Assembly (NCBI RefSeq): GCF_001426405.1
Contig: NZ_LMEP01000006.1
Location: 6,876-70,875, forward strand
From: Streptomyces sp. Root1304
GTDB taxonomy: Bacteria; Actinomycetota; Actinomycetes; Streptomycetales; Streptomycetaceae
Length of the DNA: 64,000 nucleotides
Direction of reading: 5' to 3'
In this document: positions 1 to 8,493 of the stretch, piece by piece
Numbering within the stretch: the first letter of the stretch is position 1
Layout of the letters: every line of letters begins with the position of its first letter
The notes under the pieces: generated by a model
Seen by the model: only the letters and a program-made list of their open reading frames with translations
Database searches by the model: none
Told to the model about the DNA's origin: nothing
Made by a program: the position numbers and the translations under genes

Positions 1-95
1 GCGCGCCCATCGCGGGCATCGGTGTCGCGGGCGCCCCCTCCGGCGACCTCGACGAGAAGTTCGCCCAGGCCGGCGTCGCCACGCTCGGCAAGTAA
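1..95 (+). CDS. GlcG/HbpS-family haem-binding protein, C-terminal fragment
   Basis: The gene enters from the left edge and only its last 30 codons are present, ending in TAA. The visible residues read PIAGIGVAGAPSGDLDEKFAQ and close with TLGK. The G-I-G-V-x-G-A-P-S/G-G-x-x-D-E stretch is the usual C-terminal signature of the GlcG/HbpS (DUF336) family; members bind haem or are encoded with glycolate oxidase. The reading frame is fixed by the stop and the strong match. The ankyrin gene starts 33 bases downstream on the same strand, so the two may be cotranscribed. N-terminal features such as a signal peptide cannot be judged. Confidence 0.75.
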   Translation, partial: APIAGIGVAGAPSGDLDEKFAQAGVATLGK

Positions 96-127
96 CCGAC
101 ACCCGCCCGCGCCCGAGGAGCACCGTC

Positions 128-760
128 ATGAACGCGCTCGACGAGACCCTCCTGACGGCCGCCGCGCACGGTGACGCCGTCGCCGTCCACGCGGCCCTCG
201 ACGCGGGCGCCCGGGTCGACGCCCGGGACCGGCACCGCCGCACCCCGCTGCTGCGGGCAGCCCGGCACGACCACGTGCCCGTCGCGCGGCTGCTCCTCGC
301 GGCGGGCGCGGACCCGAACGCCCAGGACGACCGGTCGGACAGCCCGTGGCTGGTCACCGGCGTCACGGGCGGCGTCGCGATGATGCGGACGCTGCTCCCC
401 GCGGGGCCGGACCTCGGCCTCACCAACCGCTACGGCGGTACGGCCCTGATCCCGGCGGCCGAGCGCGGCCACGTCGCCTATGTCCGCGCCCTCCTGCGGG
501 AGACGGCCGTCGACGTCGACCACGTCAACCGGCTCGGCTGGACGGCCCTCCTGGAGGCCGTGATCCTCGGCTCCGGAGGCCGCGACCACCGGGACGTCGT
601 CGCCCTCCTCCTGGCCGCGGGCGCGAACCCGGAGCTCCCGGACCCCCACGGCCGGACGGCCCTGGACCACGCGGCCCGCCACGGCTTCACGGAGATCGCG
701 GCCCTGCTGAGGACCGCCGGCTCGCACCGCCTTCTCCACGGGACCGCCGGGGCCCGGTGA
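128..760 (+). CDS. Ankyrin-repeat protein
   Basis: A 210-residue protein made almost wholly of ankyrin repeats. Repeats are seen at about residues 8-35, 38-70 (RTPLLRAARHDHVPVARLLL then AAGADPNAQD), 72-103 (less regular), 105-137 (GGTALIPAAERGHVAYVRALL), 139-173 and 177-205 (GRTALDHAARHGFTEIAALL). There is no signal peptide or membrane segment, so a cytoplasmic protein-binding role is likely; the partner is unknown. The ATG follows GAGGAGCACCGTC, giving a good ribosome site. It lies just after the GlcG/HbpS-like gene; in many actinobacteria ankyrin proteins sit beside catalase or haem-related genes, but that link is inference here. Confidence 0.85.
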   Translation: MNALDETLLTAAAHGDAVAVHAALDAGARVDARDRHRRTPLLRAARHDHVPVARLLLAAGADPNAQDDRSDSPWLVTGVTGGVAMMRTLLPAGPDLGLTNRYGGTALIPAAERGHVAYVRALLRETAVDVDHVNRLGWTALLEAVILGSGGRDHRDVVALLLAAGANPELPDPHGRTALDHAARHGFTEIAALLRTAGSHRLLHGTAGAR

Positions 761-761
761 A

Positions 762-787
762 CACCGGGAGCCGTCCGGCCCCCGGTG
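762..787. terminator. Hairpin between convergent genes
   Basis: CACCGGG at 762-768 pairs with CCCGGTG at 781-787, with an inner GCC/GGC extension. It lies just after the ankyrin stop and before the converging acyl-CoA dehydrogenase stop, so it could end transcripts from both sides. There is no T-run, which is normal in streptomycetes. Confidence 0.45.
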
Positions 788-794
788 CCCGCGC

Positions 795-1946
795 TCACGC
801 CGGCCGCGCCAGCCCCCTGCTGATGACCAGCCGCTGGATCTGGTTCGTTCCCTCGAAGATCTGGGTGATCTTCGCTTCGCGCATGTAGCGCTCGACCGGG
901 AAGTCGCGGGTGTAGCCGTAGCCGCCGAGGACCTGGACGGCGTCCGTGGTGACCTTCATGGCCGTGTCCGTGGCGATGAGCTTGGCCGCGCTGGCCTGGC
1001 GGCTGAAGGGGCGGCCGAGGTCGCGGCGGCGGGCCGCGTCCAGGTACGTGGCACGGGCCGCGTCGACCGAGGCGGCCATGTCGGCGAGCAGGAACCCGAG
1101 GCCCTGGTGGTCGACGATGCGGCGGCCGAAGGTGGTGCGCTCGTTCGCGTAGTCCACGGCTGCGTCCAGCGCGGCCTGGGCGAGGCCCGTGGCGCAGGCG
1201 GCGATGCCGAGGCGGCCGCTGTCCAGGGCGCTGAACGCGATCTGGAGCCCCTGGCCCTCGTCGCCGACCAGCCGGTCGGCTTCGAGGAGCGCGCCGTCCC
1301 AGTACGCGGAGGTGGTGGGGACGGCCTGGAGGCCCATCTTGCGTTCGGGGGCGCCGAAGCTCAGGCCCTCGGTGGCGCCGGGGGCGAGGAAGCAGGAGAT
1401 GCCGTGGCTGCCGGGCGCGGTCCGCGCGAAGAGCGCGTAGAAACCGGCCTTGCCACCGTGGGTGATCCACGCCTTGGTGCCGGTGATCCGGTACCCGCTG
1501 CCGTCGTCCTGGCGCTCGGCCTTGCAGCTGAGGGCGGCGGCGTCGGAGCCGGCCTGCGGCTCGGAGAGGCTGTAGCCGCCGACGTTCCGGCCCTCCAGCA
1601 TCTCGGGCAGCCAGCGCTCCTTCTGCTCCGCGGTGCCGAAGGTGTGCAGCGGGTGGCAGGCCAGGGTGTGGACGCTGGTGGCGACGGCGACGGCCGCCCA
1701 GCGCGCGGCGAGTTCCTCCAGGACCTGGAGGTAGACCTCGTAGGGCTGGCCTCCGCCGCCGTACTCCTCGGGGTACGGCAGGCCGAGCAGGCCCGCCTCT
1801 CCGAGGGTGGCGAAGAGCCCTTCGGGATAGGTCTCGGCGGCCTCGTACTCGTCCACCTTGGGAGAGAGCTCCTTGTCGGCGATCTCCCGGGTGAGGGCGA
1901 TGAGGTCCGCCGCCTCGGGGGTGGGAAGCAGGCGGTCGACATCCAT
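795..1946 (-). CDS. Acyl-CoA dehydrogenase
   Basis: A 383-residue flavoprotein of the short/branched-chain acyl-CoA dehydrogenase type, oxidising an acyl-CoA to the 2-enoyl-CoA with electrons passing to ETF. Seen: the N-terminal helical domain, the FAD-contact motif GGYSLSEPQAGSDAAAL near residue 125, a middle beta domain, and the C-terminal signature with VLGGYGYTRDFPVERYMREA and IFEGTNQIQR, whose Glu is the usual catalytic base. The start is ATG at 1946 (MDVDRLLPTPEA); longer readings run into the intergenic palindrome. It is divergent from the TetR gene 115 bases away, so control by that repressor is likely. The acyl substrate is not clear. Confidence 0.92.
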   Translation of the reverse strand: MDVDRLLPTPEAADLIALTREIADKELSPKVDEYEAAETYPEGLFATLGEAGLLGLPYPEEYGGGGQPYEVYLQVLEELAARWAAVAVATSVHTLACHPLHTFGTAEQKERWLPEMLEGRNVGGYSLSEPQAGSDAAALSCKAERQDDGSGYRITGTKAWITHGGKAGFYALFARTAPGSHGISCFLAPGATEGLSFGAPERKMGLQAVPTTSAYWDGALLEADRLVGDEGQGLQIAFSALDSGRLGIAACATGLAQAALDAAVDYANERTTFGRRIVDHQGLGFLLADMAASVDAARATYLDAARRRDLGRPFSRQASAAKLIATDTAMKVTTDAVQVLGGYGYTRDFPVERYMREAKITQIFEGTNQIQRLVISRGLARPA

Positions 1947-1982
1947 GGCGACTCCAGCGGCGCGCAAAGTGGTACTGGGGCA

Positions 1983-1996
1983 GGTACTGCAGTACC
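1983..1996. promoter_or_regulatory. Perfect 14-bp palindrome, likely TetR operator
   Basis: GGTACTGCAGTACC is a perfect palindrome in the 115-base gap between the divergent acyl-CoA dehydrogenase and TetR genes, and an extra GGTACT half-site lies at 1971-1976. Position and symmetry fit a TetR-dimer operator controlling both genes. Binding is inferred. Confidence 0.6.
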
Positions 1997-2061
1997 GCTG
2001 AGAGTAGCGCAGAAGGGTGTCCCCGACACCCCCTGGAACTCCGGCCTGGAATACTGGCCGG

Positions 2062-2667
2062 GTGATCGAGACCTCAGCCGCCGACGCCCCGAAGCTGACG
2101 GGCCGCGGCGCGGCGCGCCGCTCCGCCCTCTTCGAGGAGCTCGTCGCCCTCCTCGTCGGCGAGGGTTTCGCCCAGCTGACGCTCGACGATCTCGCCGCCC
2201 GGCTGCGCTGCTCGAAGCGGACCCTGTACGGCCTGGCAGGCAGCAAGGAGCAGCTGGTCCGCGCGGCCGTCGTGCACTTCTTCCGGCGCGCCACGGCCCG
2301 GGTCGAGGCGGTGCTCGCCGCCGCGACCGACCCGGCGGAGCGGCTCGCCGCCTATCTGCGGGCGGTTTCGGCCGAGCTGGCGCCGGTCTCGCCGCAGTTC
2401 TTCGACGACGTGGCCGGATTCGAACCGGCGGCGGAGGTGTACGAGCGCAACACGCGCGCGGCGGCCGGCCGGGTCCAGCAGCTCATCGAGGAGGGCGTAC
2501 GGGCCGGGGTCTTCCGCGAGGTGCACGTGACCTTCGCGGCGGACGTCATCTCCTCGGTGATGGTCCGCATCCAGCGGCGCCAGGTCGCCGCGGCGACCGG
2601 CCTCGCCGACGCCGAGGCGTACGAACAGCTGGCCGAACTGCTCCTCAGCGGACTCCGTAGGGCCTGA
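2062..2667 (+). CDS. TetR-family transcriptional regulator
   Basis: A regulator of about 201 residues. The N-terminal three-helix domain is clear: LTLDDLAARLRCSKRTLYGLAGSKEQLV is the helix-turn-helix with the usual T-L-Y-x-x-x-x-S-K-E ending. The remaining 140 residues are the helical ligand and dimer domain (TetR_C type), with no identifiable ligand. Start choice: GTG at 2062 is preferred; an upstream in-frame GTG at 2017 adds 15 proline-rich residues, and its purine run AGAAGG abuts the codon. It is divergent from the acyl-CoA dehydrogenase with a palindrome between, so it probably represses that gene and itself. Confidence 0.88.
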   Translation: MIETSAADAPKLTGRGAARRSALFEELVALLVGEGFAQLTLDDLAARLRCSKRTLYGLAGSKEQLVRAAVVHFFRRATARVEAVLAAATDPAERLAAYLRAVSAELAPVSPQFFDDVAGFEPAAEVYERNTRAAAGRVQQLIEEGVRAGVFREVHVTFAADVISSVMVRIQRRQVAAATGLADAEAYEQLAELLLSGLRRA

Positions 2668-2777
2668 GGGGCCGCACGGCGCACCTGGCCGGATTGCGCC
2701 CGCGTTCGGTCACTCTGCGCAGATGATCCACTACTGTGCGCGTCGCCACTGACCACCCCACCCCAGGGAGCCTCCGC

Positions 2778-3461
2778 GTGGAGCGCAGCCGTACCGCCTT
2801 CAGGATCCGTGCCGTCCTCGCCGCCATGGGCGTCACCGCCGCCCTCGCCGCCGCCCCCGCGGCGCAGGCCGTGCCCGCCGAGAAGCCCGCCGCCGCGCCG
2901 CCGGCCCCCTGCACCGGGGAGTTCCAGGGCGACAAGCGGCTCGGCCCGAAGTTCCTGCCCAGGAAGTGGCAGCAGCCGGTGGGCCCGCTGCTCAACCGGT
3001 ACCACCGGACCGGCGGCCTGTCCTCGGCCGACTTCCTGAAGAAGTACTGGGAGGGCCCGGCCGACACCGGCAGCTGGAAGTACCCGCCGAACGACGGTTT
3101 CGGCGAGGTCAACGGCACCGTCGACAAGGCGCCCGAGCTGCTCGCCGAGGGCGAGCGGCTGGACCGCTTCGGTTCGGAGTACGGCGGCTACCTGGCCCCG
3201 GCCGGCGACGACTACGCCCAGCGCGCGCTGCCCCCGCAGAACCTCAACACCCGGGACGCGGCCTTCCCCTGCGACTACCACCTGTACGAGGTGACCCGGG
3301 CGTTCGTGGTCTGGGAGGGCTCCATCGCGCCCTGGTTCGAGCAGCCGGGCGGCGGCCGTCAGATCAAGCTGGACGCCGCGTTCCTGAACCCGGGCGAGGG
3401 CCAGCGCCTCAACGTGAAGTGGCTGCTCGACAACGGCTATCTGGTGCGCGTCCCGGCGTGA
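2778..3461 (+). CDS. Secreted TNT-domain NAD glycohydrolase
   Basis: A 227-residue exported protein. Residues 1-31 are a signal peptide (RSRTAFRIR, a hydrophobic Ala/Val stretch, AQA cleavage). Residues about 100-225 match the TNT fold known from the Mycobacterium tuberculosis CpnT toxin, which splits NAD+ into nicotinamide and ADP-ribose. The two hallmark blocks are present: LDRFGSEYGGYLAP (Arg about 130) and YAQRALPP (Gln about 148), the residues needed for activity in the family. Two Cys (about 45 and 165) could form a disulfide. GTG at 2778 is chosen because AGGGAG lies 7 bases upstream and it opens the signal peptide directly. The stop overlaps the next gene by GTGA, which suggests a toxin-immunity pair. 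Confidence 0.85.
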   Translation: MERSRTAFRIRAVLAAMGVTAALAAAPAAQAVPAEKPAAAPPAPCTGEFQGDKRLGPKFLPRKWQQPVGPLLNRYHRTGGLSSADFLKKYWEGPADTGSWKYPPNDGFGEVNGTVDKAPELLAEGERLDRFGSEYGGYLAPAGDDYAQRALPPQNLNTRDAAFPCDYHLYEVTRAFVVWEGSIAPWFEQPGGGRQIKLDAAFLNPGEGQRLNVKWLLDNGYLVRVPA

Positions 3462-3721
3462 CGGACCGCCGCGCGCTGGACCGGGCACTCCGGGAGGCCG
3501 GGGTGCCCGGGGCGTACTACTGGATCGAGGGCGTCCACGAACCGGCGCCCACGCCGCCCGACTTCGTCTATCTGCGGACGGGGCCGGGCGGCCCCGGCAC
3601 GTGGGAGACCGGGGTGTACGAGCGCGGCGCGTACGAACCGGTCGCCACCCACGCCACGGAGGCGGAGGCCTGCGCGCACCTCCTGGCGCTGGCGGGCGTC
3701 ACGGGGCAGCCGGGCGCGTGA
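3458..3721 (+). CDS. Small protein, candidate TNT immunity factor
   Basis: An 87-residue cytoplasmic protein starting at GTG inside the stop of the TNT gene (GTGA), hence translationally coupled. No family was recognised. It has short helical ends ([24 protein letters not shown]) around a core rich in aromatic and acidic residues ([31 protein letters not shown]). No signal peptide or membrane segment. In M. tuberculosis the TNT toxin is neutralised by an intracellular immunity protein; the size, coupling and cytoplasmic nature here fit the same role, but there is no sequence evidence of homology. Its last 23 bases overlap the converging beta-glucosidase gene. Confidence 0.7.
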   Translation: MTDRRALDRALREAGVPGAYYWIEGVHEPAPTPPDFVYLRTGPGGPGTWETGVYERGAYEPVATHATEAEACAHLLALAGVTGQPGA

Positions 3722-5078
3722 CGGCGGGCCCCGGCGCGCGGTGGGCGCGGACGAGTTCCGCGTACCGCCGGCCGCTCGTCTTCACGGTCCTGCGCTGGGT
3801 GGCGAAGTCGACGTGGACGAGCCCGAAGCGCTTGTCGTAGCCGTAGGCCCACTCGAAGTTGTCGAGCAGGGACCAGGCGTAGTACCCGGCGAGCGGGACG
3901 CCCTTGCGCAGGGCGCGGGCGCAGGCCGCCAGGTGCTGTTCGAGGTAGCGGGTGCGCTCGGGGTCGTGGACCGCGCCGTCGGGGCCGACGGCGTCGGGGA
4001 AGGCCGAGCCGTTCTCGGTGACGTACAGCTCCCGTACGCCGTACTCCTCGGTGAGCCGCAGCAGGAGGGCCTCCAGGCCGCCGGCGTCGATCTGCCAGTC
4101 CATTCCGGTACGGGGCACCTCGGGCGGCCGCACCTCGCGGGCGTGCGGGACGGGGCCCGTGGGGTCGTCGGCGACGGTCACCGGGAAGTAGTAGTTGAGG
4201 CCGTGCCAGTCGAGCGGTGCGGCGATGGCCGCCGCGTCCCCGGGCCGTTCCGGCAGGTCGACCCCGTACAGCTCGCGCATGTCGGCGGGGAAGCCGCGGC
4301 CGTACACCGGGTCGAGCCACCAGCGGTTGGTGTGGCCGTCCGCGCGGACGGCGGCGGCGAGGTCCTCGGGGCGGGTGGAGGCGGCCGCGACGGTGGAGTG
4401 GTTGGTGACCAGGCCGACCCGGGCGCCGGGGGCGGCGGCGCGGACGGCGGCGGTGGCGAGGCCGTGGCCGAGGAGCAGGTGGTACGAGGCTCGGACGGCG
4501 GCCGTGAGGTCGGTGAGGCCCGGTGCCATCCGGCCCTCCAGGTGGCCGATCCAGGCGGAGCAGAGCGGTTCGTTGAGGGTGGCCCACTGGGTGACGCGGT
4601 CGCCGAGGCGTCCGGCGACGGCGGAGGCGTACCCGGCGAGGTGTTCGGCGGTCTCGCGGACGGTCCAGCCGCCGCGGTCCTGGAGGGTCTGCGGCAGGTC
4701 CCAGTGGTAGAGGGTGACGGAGGGGGTGATCCCGGCGTCGAGGAGTCCGTCGACGAGCCGGTCGTAGAAGTCGAGTCCGGCGGTGTTGACGGGACCGTCG
4801 CCGCCGGGGACGACGCGCGGCCAGGCGACGGAGAGCCGGTAGGCGTCGGTGCCGAGGGCCTTCATCAGGGCGATGTCCTCGGGCCAGCGGTGGTAGTGGT
4901 CGCAGGCGGTGTCGCCGTGGTCGCCGTTGTCGATCGCCCCGGGCACGCGGGAGAAGGTGTCCCAGATGGAGGGGGCGCGGCCGTCCTCGGCGGCGGCGCC
5001 CTCGATCTGGTACGCGGAGGTGGCCGTGCCCCAGGCGAAGGAGGGCGGGAAGGCGGCGAGGTCGAGCGGTTCGGACAC
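3699..5078 (-). CDS. GH1 beta-glucosidase
   Basis: A 459-residue family 1 glycoside hydrolase that removes terminal beta-linked sugars by the retaining mechanism. Seen: [15 protein letters not shown] at residues 14-29, the acid/base motif TLNEP (Glu170), the nucleophile motif YVTENGSAF (Glu355) and the sugar-contact block [13 protein letters not shown] near the C-terminus. There is no signal peptide, so it acts on imported glycosides. GTG at 5078 is chosen; GAAAGGA lies just upstream and the protein begins [13 protein letters not shown] as usual for the family. It ends the operon SBP-permease-permease-GH1, which implies that the ABC system imports a beta-glucoside or short oligosaccharide. 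Confidence 0.93.
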   Translation of the reverse strand: MSEPLDLAAFPPSFAWGTATSAYQIEGAAAEDGRAPSIWDTFSRVPGAIDNGDHGDTACDHYHRWPEDIALMKALGTDAYRLSVAWPRVVPGGDGPVNTAGLDFYDRLVDGLLDAGITPSVTLYHWDLPQTLQDRGGWTVRETAEHLAGYASAVAGRLGDRVTQWATLNEPLCSAWIGHLEGRMAPGLTDLTAAVRASYHLLLGHGLATAAVRAAAPGARVGLVTNHSTVAAASTRPEDLAAAVRADGHTNRWWLDPVYGRGFPADMRELYGVDLPERPGDAAAIAAPLDWHGLNYYFPVTVADDPTGPVPHAREVRPPEVPRTGMDWQIDAGGLEALLLRLTEEYGVRELYVTENGSAFPDAVGPDGAVHDPERTRYLEQHLAACARALRKGVPLAGYYAWSLLDNFEWAYGYDKRFGLVHVDFATQRRTVKTSGRRYAELVRAHRAPGPAVTRPAAP

Positions 5079-5107
5079 GGGAGTCCTTTCGGGGGCGGAG
5101 GAGGGCG

Positions 5108-5977
5108 TCACTTGACCGCGCCGGCGGTGAGGCCGGTGACGAGGTAGCGCTGGAGGAGCAGGAACCCGGCGACGACCGGGACGCTGACCACGAGGGAGGC
5201 CGCCATCACCTGGTTCCAGTACACGTCGTTCTGGGTGGCGTAGCCCCGGAGGCCGACGGCGAGGGTGCGGGTGGCGTCGTTCGTCATGACGGAGGCGAAG
5301 AGGACCTCGCCCCAGGCGGTCATGAAGGCGTAGACGCCGACGGCGACGATGCCGGGGGCGGCGGCCGGGACGACGACCCGGAAGAGCGCGCCGAGCGGGC
5401 CGCAGCCGTCGACCTCGGCGGCCTCGTCGAGTTCGCGCGGGACGCCGTCGAAGTAGCCGATCAGCATCCAGATCGAGAACGGCAGCGAGAAGGTCAGGTA
5501 GGTGAGGATCAGACCGCCGCGCGAGCCGAAGAGGGCGATGCCGGTGGCGTTGCCGATGTTGACGTAGAGCAGGAAGAGCGGCAGCAGGAAGAGGATGCCG
5601 GGGAACATCTGGGTGGAGAGGACCGTCACCGTGAAGACCCGCTTGCCGCGGAAGGCGTAGCGGCTGACGGCGTAGGCGGCGAAGACCGCGACGACGAGCG
5701 AGCAGGCGGTCGCCGCGCCCGCGACGATCAGGGAGTTCACGAAGTAGTCCGCGAGCGGGACGGTCTCCCAGATGTCGAGGTAGGGGCGGAAGGTGAGGCC
5801 GGAGGGGATCCACCGGAACTTCCCCGAGACGTCCTCCAGGGGTTTGAGGGAGCTGGAGACCATCACGTACACCGGCAGCAGGACGAAGCCGGTGAGCAGC
5901 GTGAGGAAGATCCGCCGGCCCCAGAGGAAGGAGCGGGGCGGGGCCATGGGCGAGCGGGGCCGGTCGCTACGGGGCAT
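5108..5977 (-). CDS. Carbohydrate ABC permease, MalG type
   Basis: A 289-residue inner-membrane permease of the CUT1 sugar transporter class with six predicted membrane segments, the first being [22 protein letters not shown]. The EAA loop that docks the ATPase is visible as [23 protein letters not shown]. It ends with [11 protein letters not shown], typical of MalG homologues. The ATG at 5977 lies 11 bases inside the preceding permease gene, so the two subunits are translationally coupled. No ATPase is encoded here; a shared MsiK-type ATPase elsewhere in the genome is the usual solution in streptomycetes (inference). Confidence 0.92.
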   Translation of the reverse strand: MPRSDRPRSPMAPPRSFLWGRRIFLTLLTGFVLLPVYVMVSSSLKPLEDVSGKFRWIPSGLTFRPYLDIWETVPLADYFVNSLIVAGAATACSLVVAVFAAYAVSRYAFRGKRVFTVTVLSTQMFPGILFLLPLFLLYVNIGNATGIALFGSRGGLILTYLTFSLPFSIWMLIGYFDGVPRELDEAAEVDGCGPLGALFRVVVPAAAPGIVAVGVYAFMTAWGEVLFASVMTNDATRTLAVGLRGYATQNDVYWNQVMAASLVVSVPVVAGFLLLQRYLVTGLTAGAVK

Positions 5978-6974
5978 CGGTGGCCTTCCTTCGCCGGAAT
6001 CCCCGGGTGGTGAGCAGCAGGTAGACGCCCGTGACGACGAGCAGGAACAGCAGGAGCAGCACCGACATCGCCGAGCCCGTACCGAAGTTCCAGGTCTGGA
6101 ACGAGGACTGGTAGATGTGCAGGGAGATCAGGTCGGCCGACTCGGGGGCCGCCCTGCCGAACAGCACGAAGGGGGTGTTGAAGTCGTTGAACGTCCAGAG
6201 GAACAGCACCAGGACGAGCACCTGGGTGACGGGCCTCAGGGACGGCAGGGTGATCCGGCGGAGCTGCTGCCAGAGGCCCGCGCCGTCCAGGGCGGCGGCC
6301 TCGTACATCTCGCGGGGGATGTTCTGCAGTCCGGCCATCATGACGAGGAAGGCGAACGGCCAGCCCTTCCAGACGGAGACGACCAGCAGCGTCCAGAAGG
6401 CGTTGTCGCCGATCAGCCAGAAGGCGGGGCTGTCGCCGATGCCGAGCTGGTCGTGCAGGACGTGGTTCACCAGGCCGTTGTCCCGCTGGAACATGAACGC
6501 CCAGGTGATGACGGCCGCGTAGACCGGCAGGGCGTACGGGACGAGGAAGAGCGCCCGCAGGAAGCCCCGGCCGCGGAAGGTCTCCTGCATGAGGACGGCG
6601 GCGGCGGTGCCGAGGAGCCAGCAGAGGCCGACCGAGCAGAGGGTGAAGACGCAGGTGGTGACGGAGGACCGCAGGAGGGACGCGCCGACGGGTGCGTCGA
6701 AGTCGACGGAGACCGCGTAGTTGTCGAACGCGGCCCAGGGGGCGGCCACCCAGTCGCGGATGAAGAACTGGGTGAGTTCCTTGAAGCTCATGACGATGCC
6801 GATGAGCATCGGCACGAGGTGGACGAGGAGTTCGAGGGCCAGGGCCGGGAGGAGCAGGAGGTAGGGCAGTCCGGCGGACCGGAGCCGCCCGGGACGGCGG
6901 GTGCGCGGGGCCGTCCCGGGGGTGGCCCGCCGCTGTCCGGTCCGCCCGACGGGCTTCTCGACGGTGGTGGTCAT
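5967..6974 (-). CDS. Carbohydrate ABC permease, MalF type
   Basis: A 335-residue sugar permease with a Lys/Arg-rich cytoplasmic N-terminus, then membrane segments beginning with LPYLLLLPALALELLVHLVPMLIGIVM. The EAA loop reads EMYEAAALDGAGLWQQLRRITLP. It pairs with the MalG-type subunit just downstream to form the channel. The start at ATG 6974 (MTTTVEKPVG) is chosen; longer readings run into the solute-binding protein gene, which ends 14 bases upstream. The long periplasmic loop after segment 1 (residues about 75-130) is usual for CUT1 MalF homologues. Confidence 0.92.
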   Translation of the reverse strand: MTTTVEKPVGRTGQRRATPGTAPRTRRPGRLRSAGLPYLLLLPALALELLVHLVPMLIGIVMSFKELTQFFIRDWVAAPWAAFDNYAVSVDFDAPVGASLLRSSVTTCVFTLCSVGLCWLLGTAAAVLMQETFRGRGFLRALFLVPYALPVYAAVITWAFMFQRDNGLVNHVLHDQLGIGDSPAFWLIGDNAFWTLLVVSVWKGWPFAFLVMMAGLQNIPREMYEAAALDGAGLWQQLRRITLPSLRPVTQVLVLVLFLWTFNDFNTPFVLFGRAAPESADLISLHIYQSSFQTWNFGTGSAMSVLLLLFLLVVTGVYLLLTTRGFRRRKATDAP

Positions 6975-6988
6975 GGCGGCGTCCGGGT

Positions 6989-8305
6989 TCACTTCTTCGG
7001 CATCTGCTGCTGGGCCTTGTCGAGCTCGGCCCGTACGGACTCGGTGGTGACGGGGCGGCCGGCGGCGGCGTCGGCGAACAGCTTCTTGACCGCGGTGCCG
7101 ACGACCGTCTCGAACTGGGACTCCTCGGGGACCTGCGGCAGGGCGGCGGCGCTGGTGGCGAGGGTCTGCTTGAGGACGGCGACGGTGGGGGTGTCGAAGG
7201 CGGGGTCCCGCTGGGCGCTCGTGACCGGGGGGATGGAGCCGTAGGCCTTGTTGAGGGCCTTCTGTTCCGCGTCGCTCGTCATGAACTTCACGAAGTCGAG
7301 GGCGCCTCGGGTGTTCCGGGTGTTCCTGAAGACGGCGAGGTTGATGCCGGCGACCATGGAGTTGATGCCCGTGCCCCGGCCGGGGGTGCCGGAGGCGACG
7401 GGGGCGGGGGCGACGCCCCACTCGTCGGCGCTCATGCCCTGGGCGGCGAAGGTGGTGCCGGGGGTCTGCCAGAGGACCATGGCGGTCCGGTCCTTGGCGA
7501 AGTCGCTGAGGGACTGGTTCTGGGCGTACTCGGCGTTGCCGGGGGCGACGATCCCGTGGGCTGCCATGAGGTCGACGTACTGCTTGACGGCGGCGACGGC
7601 CCCGTCGGAGGTGAAGTCGGCCCTGCCGTCGGCGGTGAAGAAGTCGGCGCCGTGCTGCTTGCCGAGGACGAAGACCTGGTGGATGTTGTTGGCGAGGTTG
7701 CCGCCCTCGACGCCGATGGCGGACTTTCCGCCCTTGCTGAGCTTCCTGCCGTCGGCGATCAGCTCGTCCCAGGTGGCCGGCGGCTTCGCTATGCCGGCGT
7801 CGGCGAACATCTTCCTGTTGTAGTAGAGGGCGTACGCCATGGAGTAGAGCGGTACGGCCGCGGGGTCCTGGCCGGTGGCGCCGGTGGAGCCGAGCGCGGA
7901 GTCGACGAAGCGGTCCCTGCCGCCGATGGCCCGGAAGTTCTCGGCGTTCCAGGGCAGCAGGGCGCCGCTCGCCTGGAGCGAGGCGCTCCAGGTGTTGCCG
8001 ATGTTGAGGACGTCGGGGCCCTGGCCGGAGGTGGTGGCGGTGAGGATGCGGTTGAGGAGGTCGGACCAGGGGATGACCTCCAGCTCGACCTTGATGCCCG
8101 TCTGCTTCTCGAACCTGTCGAGTTCGGGCTGGAGGACCTTCTTGTCGACCTCCAGGTTCGCGCCCTGGTTGGAGGCCCAGTAGGTGAGGGTCCTGGTGCC
8201 ACCGCCGCCGGAGCCGTCGGTCGGGGAGCCGCCTCCGCAGGCCGCGGCGGTGAGGACGAGGGAGAGGGTGACGGCACCGGCGGCCGCGGCTCTGATTCTG
8301 CGCAT
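6989..8305 (-). CDS. Sugar ABC solute-binding lipoprotein
   Basis: A 438-residue extracellular binding protein. The N-terminus MRRIRAAAAG, a hydrophobic stretch and the lipobox LTAAACG show a lipoprotein signal with Cys at about residue 23, followed by a Gly/Ser linker. The body is a type 1 sugar-binding protein (TYWASN, GPDVLNIGNTWSASLQASGALLPW, YYNRKMFADAGI). It is the first gene of the glycoside operon and would capture the substrate for the two permeases. The ligand cannot be read from sequence; the beta-glucosidase in the operon suggests a beta-linked glycoside. It diverges from the ROK regulator gene, the likely controller. Confidence 0.9.
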   Translation of the reverse strand: MRRIRAAAAGAVTLSLVLTAAACGGGSPTDGSGGGGTRTLTYWASNQGANLEVDKKVLQPELDRFEKQTGIKVELEVIPWSDLLNRILTATTSGQGPDVLNIGNTWSASLQASGALLPWNAENFRAIGGRDRFVDSALGSTGATGQDPAAVPLYSMAYALYYNRKMFADAGIAKPPATWDELIADGRKLSKGGKSAIGVEGGNLANNIHQVFVLGKQHGADFFTADGRADFTSDGAVAAVKQYVDLMAAHGIVAPGNAEYAQNQSLSDFAKDRTAMVLWQTPGTTFAAQGMSADEWGVAPAPVASGTPGRGTGINSMVAGINLAVFRNTRNTRGALDFVKFMTSDAEQKALNKAYGSIPPVTSAQRDPAFDTPTVAVLKQTLATSAAALPQVPEESQFETVVGTAVKKLFADAAAGRPVTTESVRAELDKAQQQMPKK

Positions 8306-8397
8306 GGCTCCTCAGGACCCTTTCGGGGAGTGGCGGGGAGCTGGGGAGGAGGGGGTGGCGAAGCGTCCCGCGTTCAGGCCCTGAAGCCCTCCCCGGC

Positions 8398-8422
8398 TTA
8401 ATTTAGGATGTGAGTTAAACCT
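8398..8422. promoter_or_regulatory. AT-rich island, candidate ROK operator
   Basis: The divergent gap (8306-8493) is G+C rich except for a 25-base AT-rich block, TTAATTTAGGATGTGAGTTA plus AACCT, with imperfect two-fold symmetry (TTAA and TTTAGG on one side, GTTAAACC on the other). ROK regulators often bind such AT-rich sites. It sits where a repressor could block the solute-binding protein operon promoter. Confidence 0.45.
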
Positions 8423-8493
8423 CAAGAGAAGGTCGCGTCAAGGGTCCTGACAGCGGTATGTTGCGCTCAGGACTACTTCACCTGGGGGCCCAA

